Assembly: GCA_900540635.1 (NCBI GenBank)
Contig: UQGU01000002.1
Span: 62,001-126,000 of the forward strand
From: an uncultured Eubacteriales bacterium
Lineage (GTDB): Bacteria; Bacillota; Clostridia; Oscillospirales; Oscillospiraceae
DNA length: 64,000 bases
Reading direction: 5' to 3'
Each line of letters opens with the position of its first letter. Within the stretch, counting starts at the first letter, position 1. This document shows positions 57,704 through 64,000 of the stretch, piece by piece. Both the position numbers and the translations under genes were made by a program. The notes below the pieces were generated by a model. The model saw only the letters and a program-made list of their open reading frames with translations, did no database searches and was not told the DNA's origin.

Positions 57704-59356
57704 TTAGTAGATATCGTCCATATATCCGGACAAAGCGTAGGGCTCCTTGGAGATCACTTCGCCGGTTTCCTTGTCGATCTTGCTCATATAGGTCCGCACA
57801 TATCGACCGCCGACGGTGTAGGACATTTCCACATTGTAGTCCCGGGTCTCCGTTCCGAGAATGGAGATGCGGACATAACCGTCGGATTCCTCTGCCTGGA
57901 TCTTCACGGGCATGGGGGAGTCGTTGCGGATCTTCAGATCCGCGAAGCCCCAGCTGACAGTGGCATCCATGCCCAGGGGAATGTAGCTGACGGGATAGCC
58001 GTGGTTCCGCCGTTCTACGATGGTCAGCTCGGAATAGACGCTGGCCAGGTACAGGGTAGAAGACACCTGGCAGATGCCGCCGCCCGGAGAATCCACCAGC
58101 TTCGTGCCCGAGTAGGCAGGGGCAGGCAGCCAGCCCAGTTCCTTGGTTCTGGGGCCCAGAGCTTCGTTGTAGGAGAGCTCCTGCCCGGGCTGAAGCACCA
58201 GCCCGTCCAGCATCCCGCAGGCCTTGCGCAGATTGCCGTTGCGGTTTTCATTGTCCCCGTGGGGTGTCTCACAGTGACCTAAGACATCCTGGAAATAGGC
58301 GTCCTCGTCGGCAATTTCGGGATCGGTGTAGTGCAGGGAAATAAGGGTGCTTTCACCATAAGCCAGATCCTGGAACTGCTGCCTGGCCTCTGCCAGATCA
58401 AATTCATAGCCATGTACGCCGGGGATGACCTGGTAGCTGGTCAGATCCACGCTGGGATCTTCGGGAGCCAGCCGGGTCTGTTTCCACAGGCCGTCCAGGT
58501 CCGGAGATACGGGCTTTTTGGCGGATACGGTACCCTGATAGCTGACTGCAAAGCTGCCGGTATTGTAGCCCTCCAGAATTTCGTTATACAGGGCATCCGC
58601 GTCAATTTCAATGCCGGGGTAGCCGCGGAAGAGCGTCACGGTTTGGCAGGGGGTGCTTTCGTTGTAGTTCGTTACGTCCGGGGCTGTGCCTTGGACGGTA
58701 TAGCTGCTGTCCTGATAGAGCTGAGCGAGCTGCTGGGCGTAGCTGTCAGCGACGGATCGGATGGCGGCCTCGTCCAGGCCCAGGTAGGGCAGCAGCGACA
58801 TGGTGCGGGAGCCGTCCAAATCCGTCCGGCCTAAGGCATAGGCGGCCTTCACGGCAGCAGCGGCATCCAGCTTTGCATGGGATTCCTCCGGCGAGATGAG
58901 CAGGGAATTGGCGGGGTAGCGGATATTCAGCTTTTCCAGCACGGTTCCCGCTTCCGAAAAGTTGATCTCCATAGTCTTCTGCGAAAATTGCTCGCCAAAG
59001 GCGGCTTGCAGGGCCTTCTTTGCTTCTCCTTTTGTCAGACCGCCGATTTCCACGCCGCCGACGGACACATCGGAGACGATTTGCCCATTGTATGGGTCCA
59101 TAATACGGGTAACGGCCGGAATGCCCAGGGCACAGGCCAGGGCCACAGCGGCAGCAATGGCAGTGCCAATGCCCAGCTTTTTCCAGAAGCCGCCTGTTTT
59201 TGGCGGCATTTTCTTTTTGCCGACTTGCGGCTTTTTGGGCATTGGAGCATCCTGGGGGGCCTGCGTTTCCTGGGGCTCCGGTTCCTCCAGCAGTGCATTC
59301 AGGGAGCGCAGAAAGGCCTCGTCGTCCTCTTCAAAAACATGGGGTTCTTTCTCCAT
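57704..59356 (-). CDS. VanW family cell-envelope protein
   Basis: A 550-residue protein with a charged, Pro-rich cytosolic N-terminus, one membrane helix (LGIGTAIAAAVALACALGIP, about residue 61-80), then two repeats of the putative peptidoglycan-binding PG_binding_4 domain (about 95-330), and a VanW domain (about 365-500) with LVLQPGQELSYNEALGPRT and VDSPGGGICQVSSTLYLA. A short G5-like tail ends it. VanW occurs in some vancomycin clusters, but most copies, as here, stand alone and have no proven role in resistance. ATG 59356 lies seven bases after AGGAGG. It has its own promoter at 59392-59420. Confidence 0.92.
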   Translation of the reverse strand: MEKEPHVFEEDDEAFLRSLNALLEEPEPQETQAPQDAPMPKKPQVGKKKMPPKTGGFWKKLGIGTAIAAAVALACALGIPAVTRIMDPYNGQIVSDVSVGGVEIGGLTKGEAKKALQAAFGEQFSQKTMEINFSEAGTVLEKLNIRYPANSLLISPEESHAKLDAAAAVKAAYALGRTDLDGSRTMSLLPYLGLDEAAIRSVADSYAQQLAQLYQDSSYTVQGTAPDVTNYNESTPCQTVTLFRGYPGIEIDADALYNEILEGYNTGSFAVSYQGTVSAKKPVSPDLDGLWKQTRLAPEDPSVDLTSYQVIPGVHGYEFDLAEARQQFQDLAYGESTLISLHYTDPEIADEDAYFQDVLGHCETPHGDNENRNGNLRKACGMLDGLVLQPGQELSYNEALGPRTKELGWLPAPAYSGTKLVDSPGGGICQVSSTLYLASVYSELTIVERRNHGYPVSYIPLGMDATVSWGFADLKIRNDSPMPVKIQAEESDGYVRISILGTETRDYNVEMSYTVGGRYVRTYMSKIDKETGEVISKEPYALSGYMDDIY

Positions 59357-59391
59357 GGAAAATCCTCCTGTAGGTTCCATAAGTTACCATA

Positions 59392-59420
59392 ATTATAGCA
59401 TGGTTTTTCCGGGGACACAA
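59392..59420 (-). promoter_or_regulatory. Promoter of vanW
   Basis: On the minus strand TTGTGT (59420-59415), 17 bases, TATAAT (59397-59392) with TGC before the -10 box. Confidence 0.75.
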
Positions 59421-59448
59421 TATAATATTTCTTTAAGACAGAAAGATA

Positions 59449-62400
59449 TCAGCTGTTGCAGCAGCTTTGGTATTTGGCGACGAAGGCCTTGGCCTGCTTC
59501 AGGCTGTCGGGGCCGACGGAGAGCTTCAGCTTCAGCGTGGGCTCCTTGGCGTTGGCCAGGAAGACTACTCGGGTCTTGTAGTCCGCATCGGAGCACAGGC
59601 TGCCTACGGCATCGAAATTCAGGCTGGTGAGTACAAAGAGAATGTCTCCGCCCTTCTGCTTGATGTCCTTAATGCCCAGCTTCATGGCCTGGGCCCGCAG
59701 CAGGGCAATGTCGATGAGGTTCAGCACGCCCTTGGGCGGCTCACCGTAGCGGTCCACAATTTCGTCCAGAAGATCGTCCGCATCCTCCTGACAGCGAATG
59801 GCGGCCATACGGCGGTACAGGTCCATCCGCTCCTCGCCCCGGGACACATAGTCCTTGTCCACGTTGGCGGTGACGGTCAGGTCGGCGGTGCATTCCGGTG
59901 CCTTGGGGGCCTCGCCCTTCTCTTCCAGAACAGCTTCGTCCAGCAGCTTCAGATACATATCGTAGCCGACGCTCATCATGTGGCCGGACTGCTCGGCACC
60001 CAGCAGATTGCCTGCACCCCGAATTTCCAGATCCCGCATGGCGATTTTGAAGCCGGAGCCGAACTCGGCAAAGTCCCGGATGGCGGAAAGCCGTTTCTCG
60101 GCGATCTCCGTCAGGTTCTTGTCCGGGCGGTAGGTGAAGTAGGCATAGGCGTGGCGTGTGGAGCGGCCTACCCGGCCCCGGAGCTGGTGGAGCTGACTCA
60201 GGCCGAAGCGGTCTGCATTTTCAATGATCAGGGTATTTGCATTGGGAATGTCCAGACCGGTTTCAATAATGGTGGTGCACACAAGAACTTGAATGTCTCC
60301 CTCGGCCATGGCGGTCATGACCTCTCCCAGAGCGTCCTCGCTCATCTGCCCATGGGCCACGCCCACCGTCAGGCCGGGAATGCGCTTTTGCAGGGCACTG
60401 GCGCACTGGTCGATGGTCTCCGTCCGATTGTGCAGGTAGAAGACCTGCCCGCCCCGTTCGATCTCCCGGCGGATGGCATCGTCAATAATGGCGGTGGAGT
60501 ATTCCATGACATAGGTCTGGACGGGGTACCGGTCCGCTGGGGGTTCTTCGATGGTAGACATATCCCGAATGCCGGACAGGGCCATATTGAGGGTACGGGG
60601 AATGGGGGTGGCGGACAGCGTCAGCACATCCACACCTTTGGAGATCTCTTTCAGCCGCTCCTTGTGGGTTACACCGAAGCGCTGCTCCTCGTCCACCACC
60701 AGCAGCCCAAGATCCTTGAATTCAACGCTTTTTTGCAGAAGCTTGTGGGTGCCGATGATCAAATCCACATTGCCGCTGCGCAGTTCCTGCAAGGTCCGCT
60801 GCTGCTGCTTTGGCGTGCGGAATCGGCTGAGCACGTCAATGGTCACCGGGAAGCCCCGGAACCGGGACACGGCGGTCTGGTAGTGCTGCTGGGCAAGCAC
60901 CGTGGTGGGCACCAGAATGGCCACCTGCTTGCCGTCCATGACCGCCTTCATCACGGCCCGCAGGGCGACTTCTGTTTTGCCGAAGCCCACGTCACCGCAG
61001 AGCAGCCGGTCCATGGGAATGGGGGACTCCATATCCTTTTTGATGTCCGCAATGCAGCGCAGCTGGTCGTCGGTTTCGGGATAGGGGAAGTTGTCCTCGA
61101 ATTCCTTCTGCCAGGGTGCATCGGCGGAGAAGGCATAGCCGGATTGCCGTTTTCGGGCGGCGTATAGCTGAATCAGCTCTCCGGCCATATCCTTGGCGGC
61201 CTTCCGGGCCTTGGCCTTGGTTTTCTGCCAGGCGTCGGAACCGATTTTGTTCAGCTTGACATTGGCGTTTTCTGCGCCGCCGCCGATATACTTGCTCACC
61301 AGGTCCAGCTGGGTCGCCGGGACAAACAGCGTGTCAGAGCCCTGGTAGGCAATTTTGATATAATCCTTTACCGCGTTATCAACCTTGATCTGCTCCATGG
61401 CCACGAAGCGGCCAATGCCGTAGTTTTCATGGACCACCAGGTCTCCGGGGGTCAGGTCCGTGAAGGAGTTCAGCTTTTGCCGGTTGGTGGCGGTCTTCTT
61501 GGCAGAGGAGCGGCGCTTGGGCTCCGTCTTTGCAATGAGCTGCCCCTCGGTCAGCACGGCCAGCTTGCTGAGTGGATATTCCATACCGTAGGGCAGGGTG
61601 CCGTCTGTCAGCAGGATCTGTCCGGACTTCGGCAGGGTGTTCAGCGGAATGGCCAGAAAAGCGGAGAGGTTCTTTTCCCGCAGCAGCTGCTGCATGAGCT
61701 CCGCCCTGTGGCGGGTGCCGCAGAGCACCAGGGTGCCGAACTCCATTTTCTGATAGTGGGTCATATCGCTGACGGCGGCATCCAGGTTGCCGCCATAGCT
61801 TGGCAGCTGCTTGGCCGTTACCGGCAGCAGCAGAGAGGGGGCTGCGTCCTCCGGATAGGCGCTGCCGCCGAAGGCGTCAAAGTAGACGGCGGTGCGGCCC
61901 CGCAGCCCGGCAGTGAAGTCCTCCCACTGGGCAACGTAATCGCACAGCTCTCCGGCCACCAGCCCTGTTTGCAGCAGGCTGTCCAGCTGCAGTCCCATTT
62001 CTTCGGTCCTGGTTTTGGCGGCTCGCTGCAAATTGGCGTGGTCGCACAGAACCCAGAGGGCATTTTGAGGAGCATAATCCGCTGCCGTGGCCATTTCCGG
62101 ATAGATAAGGGCCATATACCGGTCCGCAGTTAGAGAATGAACGTCATTTTCCAGCTTTTCGATATCCTTTGTCAGGGTGTCGATCAGCGGCACATTCAGG
62201 TTTTTCCGCCGCTTTTGGCGAGAAAGAAGGTTTGTCAGGTCATGGAGCAGCCCTTCCCTTCCCTTAGGATGCAGCCCTGCCAGGGTTTCTCGGGTGGGGA
62301 GAATGCGCATGGCGGTCAGATTATCGCTGCGGCGCTGGGTATCAATGTCAAAATAGCCCATGGTGTCCAGCTCGTCGCCGAAGAATTCCAGACGGACGGG

Positions 62401-62967
62401 ATTGTCCTCTCCGGGAGAGTAGATATCCACAATGCCGCCGCGGATGGCGAACTGGCCCACGCCCTCCACAATGCCGCAGCGGCTGTAGCCTGCAGCAACC
62501 AGACGCGCGCTCAGCTCGTCCAGAGGATATTCCTTGCCGATTTCCAGAGTGAAGCTGGCCTCGTTCAGAACATGGGGCGGCAGGGTCCGCAGACTCATGG
62601 ACTCCCAGGTCATGATCTGAATGGGGGTCGCACCGGCGGCCAGATCATAGAGCTGCCGCAGACGCTTCTGCTCCCAGCTGCGGGAGACAACCGCTGCGTC
62701 ATAAAAGGTCAGGTCCCGGCCTGGCAGGATGGGGGCGGTCAGCCCCAGAAAGCATTGCAGCTCCTCTTGGGTCCGGCGGGCAGCCATATCGTCCTGGCAG
62801 AGCACCACAATGGGCCGGGCGGTATCTTTGTGCAGCCCGGCAATCATATGGCTCCGATTGATTTGCCCGATGCCGGTGACGGCGGCATTCCGGTCATTTT
62901 TAACAGCCTCAATGAGGGAGGCGTACTCCGGGATGGTCTTCAGCAGAAAAAGCAGGGGTTGTTCCAT
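59449..62967 (-). CDS. mfd: Transcription-repair coupling factor Mfd
   Basis: A 1172-residue DNA translocase that removes stalled RNA polymerase and recruits UvrA to lesions. The order is an UvrB-like N-terminal part (residues 1-350), the RNA polymerase interaction domain (DLTPGDLVVHENYGIGRFVA, about 490), RecG-like helicase motifs (LLCGDVGFGKTEVALRA; LVVDEEQRFGV; LTLSATPIPRTL; TTIIETGLDIPNANTLI; QLRGRVGRS) and a C-terminal TRCF domain. I start it at ATG 62967, behind GAGGTG, because the longer reading to 63006 adds residues not seen in the family. It keeps the prs-pth-mfd order. Confidence 0.97.
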   Translation of the reverse strand: MEQPLLFLLKTIPEYASLIEAVKNDRNAAVTGIGQINRSHMIAGLHKDTARPIVVLCQDDMAARRTQEELQCFLGLTAPILPGRDLTFYDAAVVSRSWEQKRLRQLYDLAAGATPIQIMTWESMSLRTLPPHVLNEASFTLEIGKEYPLDELSARLVAAGYSRCGIVEGVGQFAIRGGIVDIYSPGEDNPVRLEFFGDELDTMGYFDIDTQRRSDNLTAMRILPTRETLAGLHPKGREGLLHDLTNLLSRQKRRKNLNVPLIDTLTKDIEKLENDVHSLTADRYMALIYPEMATAADYAPQNALWVLCDHANLQRAAKTRTEEMGLQLDSLLQTGLVAGELCDYVAQWEDFTAGLRGRTAVYFDAFGGSAYPEDAAPSLLLPVTAKQLPSYGGNLDAAVSDMTHYQKMEFGTLVLCGTRHRAELMQQLLREKNLSAFLAIPLNTLPKSGQILLTDGTLPYGMEYPLSKLAVLTEGQLIAKTEPKRRSSAKKTATNRQKLNSFTDLTPGDLVVHENYGIGRFVAMEQIKVDNAVKDYIKIAYQGSDTLFVPATQLDLVSKYIGGGAENANVKLNKIGSDAWQKTKAKARKAAKDMAGELIQLYAARKRQSGYAFSADAPWQKEFEDNFPYPETDDQLRCIADIKKDMESPIPMDRLLCGDVGFGKTEVALRAVMKAVMDGKQVAILVPTTVLAQQHYQTAVSRFRGFPVTIDVLSRFRTPKQQQRTLQELRSGNVDLIIGTHKLLQKSVEFKDLGLLVVDEEQRFGVTHKERLKEISKGVDVLTLSATPIPRTLNMALSGIRDMSTIEEPPADRYPVQTYVMEYSTAIIDDAIRREIERGGQVFYLHNRTETIDQCASALQKRIPGLTVGVAHGQMSEDALGEVMTAMAEGDIQVLVCTTIIETGLDIPNANTLIIENADRFGLSQLHQLRGRVGRSTRHAYAYFTYRPDKNLTEIAEKRLSAIRDFAEFGSGFKIAMRDLEIRGAGNLLGAEQSGHMMSVGYDMYLKLLDEAVLEEKGEAPKAPECTADLTVTANVDKDYVSRGEERMDLYRRMAAIRCQEDADDLLDEIVDRYGEPPKGVLNLIDIALLRAQAMKLGIKDIKQKGGDILFVLTSLNFDAVGSLCSDADYKTRVVFLANAKEPTLKLKLSVGPDSLKQAKAFVAKYQSCCNS

Positions 62968-63045
62968 AATGCACCTCATTTGGGATAAAATGCCGCAACG
63001 CGGCAAAGCGGAAAGGGAAATTTTCCCTCTCCGTGTGGATGACAG

Positions 63046-63074
63046 TTTCCTCCAGGGGGATACCCTGGAGGAAA
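63046..63074 (-). terminator. Hairpin between pth and mfd
   Basis: A 12-bp stem (63046-63057 with 63063-63074) with a 5-base loop lies 10 bases after the pth stop. No T tract follows on the minus strand, so it may attenuate rather than stop transcription into mfd. Confidence 0.55.
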
Positions 63075-63083
63075 AATGTGTGT

Positions 63084-63671
63084 TTAAGGATGGCTGCCGT
63101 TGTAGCTGTTTGCAGCTTCGCTGACGCCTGCATCCAGAATGGTCAGTGCAGCCTTTGCGCCGTTCTCCAGAGAGACGGCAAGGGCCTTCTCTTCGGAAGC
63201 GGAGAAGCTGGACAGCACCCAGTCCGCCAGGTCGAAATCCGGGTGAGGCTTTGCACCCACGCCGATTTTTACCCGGGGGAAGTCCTGACTGCCCAATTCC
63301 TGAATGATGGATTTGATGCCGTTGTGCCCTCCGGCGGAGCCGCTGGGACGAACCCGCAGCCGCCCGGGCTCCAGGGAGATGTCGTCAAAAAGGACGATGA
63401 TCCGCTGGGGAGGGATCTGGAAATACGCGCTGAGCTGGAGTACCGATTTGCCGGACAGGTTCATATAGGTAAGGGGCTTGAGAAGGTAGACCTTATTTCC
63501 GTGATAGGTGGTCAAGCCATAGAGTCCCTGGAACTTGCCCTTGTCAACGGTGCAGTTCAGCTTATCGGCCACAATATCCAGACAGCGAAAGCCGATGTTG
63601 TGCCGGGTTCTGGCGTATTCAGGGCCGGGATTGCCCAGCCCTACAATGAGCCATGTGTTTTCAGAGGACAT
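63084..63671 (-). CDS. pth: Peptidyl-tRNA hydrolase
   Basis: A 195-residue Pth that recycles peptidyl-tRNA dropped from ribosomes. The signature WLIVGLGNPGPEYARTRHNIGF includes the catalytic His (about residue 25); KPLTYMNLSGKSV and FDDISLEPGRLRVRPSGSAGGHNG follow with the other conserved residues. ATG 63671 shares its A with the stop codon of prs, so translation is coupled to prs. mfd follows 116 bases downstream after a hairpin. The length is normal for the family. Confidence 0.96.
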   Translation of the reverse strand: MSSENTWLIVGLGNPGPEYARTRHNIGFRCLDIVADKLNCTVDKGKFQGLYGLTTYHGNKVYLLKPLTYMNLSGKSVLQLSAYFQIPPQRIIVLFDDISLEPGRLRVRPSGSAGGHNGIKSIIQELGSQDFPRVKIGVGAKPHPDFDLADWVLSSFSASEEKALAVSLENGAKAALTILDAGVSEAANSYNGSHP

Positions 63672-64000
63672 CAGAACAGATCGGCAATGGAGGTGCCGCC
63701 GTGGACGTGCTCAATGGCACGGGCGAACACATGGGAAACATCCAGGAACTTCAGCTTGCCGCTGGGGGTATTGCGCACCTCGGGGATGGTATTCAGGAAG
63801 ACCATCTCCTTGATGGGGCTCTCCTCAATGCGGTCGTAAGCGGGGCCGGACAGCACGCCGTGGGTAGCGCAGGCGTAGACCTCTTTGGCACCCTGCTCGG
63901 TCAGCGCCTTGGCGGCGTTGCACAGGGAACCGGCGGTATCCACCATGTCGTCAAACAGAATGCAGGTTTTGCCCTTGACATCGCCGATGACGTTCATGAC
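63671..64000 (-). CDS. prs: Ribose-phosphate pyrophosphokinase (5' end outside window)
   Basis: Only the C-terminal 109 codons are inside the window; the frame is open to base 64000. The PRPP-binding loop is in ILFDDMVDTAGSLCNAAKAL and is followed by VYACATHGVLSGPAYDRIEES, VFLNTIPE and LDVSHVFARAIEHVHGGTSIA, all typical of the bacterial class I enzyme that makes PRPP from ribose-5-phosphate and ATP. The stop shares one base with the pth start. The in-frame Met at 63997 is internal to the protein and not its start. Confidence 0.94.
   Translation of the reverse strand, partial: VMNVIGDVKGKTCILFDDMVDTAGSLCNAAKALTEQGAKEVYACATHGVLSGPAYDRIEESPIKEMVFLNTIPEVRNTPSGKLKFLDVSHVFARAIEHVHGGTSIADLF

Noticed and set aside
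57704..59356. Vancomycin resistance cluster
   Set aside because: VanW alone occurs widely in susceptible Firmicutes; no vanH/A/X or vanRS genes are present.

Overview
The window looks like the chromosome of a strictly anaerobic, fairly GC-rich member of the Clostridia (Firmicutes), most like the gut Oscillospiraceae/Ruminococcaceae group. The reasons are Gram-positive gene neighbourhoods (smc-ftsY, nadD/yqeK-rsfS-leuS, prs-pth-mfd, plsX-rnc), a class III (oxygen-sensitive) ribonucleotide reductase, BlaI/BlaR-type and VanW-type cell-envelope genes, strong AGGAGG ribosome binding sites, and sigma-A promoters with frequent TGCTATAAT extended -10 boxes. No species is named because nothing in the sequence alone fixes it.

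Layout. 1-3736: three genes that convert fructose-6-phosphate to GDP-mannose (manC partial, manA, a phosphohexomutase). 3814-7343: a DUF362 protein and two separately promoted lipoproteins, one with leucine-rich repeats. 7659-17037: a long + strand run of ktrB-ktrA, a SPOUT rRNA methyltransferase, dprA, topA, trmFO, plsX and rnc. 17077-27192: a - strand operon for a cell-surface polysaccharide of the Wzx/Wzy type, with a minimal initiating sugar-phosphate transferase, an epimerase-like gene, five glycosyltransferases, a polymerase-like membrane protein and a flippase. It is preceded by a NahK-like N-acetylhexosamine 1-kinase gene. 28850-42505: housekeeping genes (smc, ftsY, rdgB, yhbY, nadD-yqeK fusion, rsfS, leuS, rpsU, yqeG, an M24 aminopeptidase, efp, an acidic zinc-ribbon protein).

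42639-44257 is the one clear accessory patch. Two tRNA genes (Met CAT, Trp CCA) are followed by an N-terminally truncated tyrosine integrase, three direct repeats that look like integrase arm sites, and an orphan barstar-type inhibitor, all more AT-rich than the flanks. 44294-54548 holds a Cys-rich unknown protein, an acyltransferase, galM, nrdD under two candidate NrdR boxes, a small heavy-metal-associated protein, an ECF-type sigma factor with an overlapping membrane protein (probable anti-sigma), a small unknown gene and a MATE transporter. 54584-57543 is a BlaI/BlaR1-like pair whose receptor carries a C-terminal domain resembling a D-alanyl-D-alanine carboxypeptidase with all three catalytic motifs lost. 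57704-64000: vanW, mfd, pth and the end of prs.

How the genes connect. The GDP-mannose genes, the hexosamine kinase, galM and the surface-polysaccharide operon could form one sugar-nucleotide-to-envelope theme, although they are not one operon. The BlaI/BlaR-like pair, vanW and the sigma/anti-sigma pair point to envelope sensing. Two families of structured intergenic repeats are visible (7364/50224 and 35650). The most unusual item I found is the receptor with the apparently dead carboxypeptidase ectodomain. I saw no CRISPR array, insertion sequence, riboswitch of a known class, or complete mobile element.
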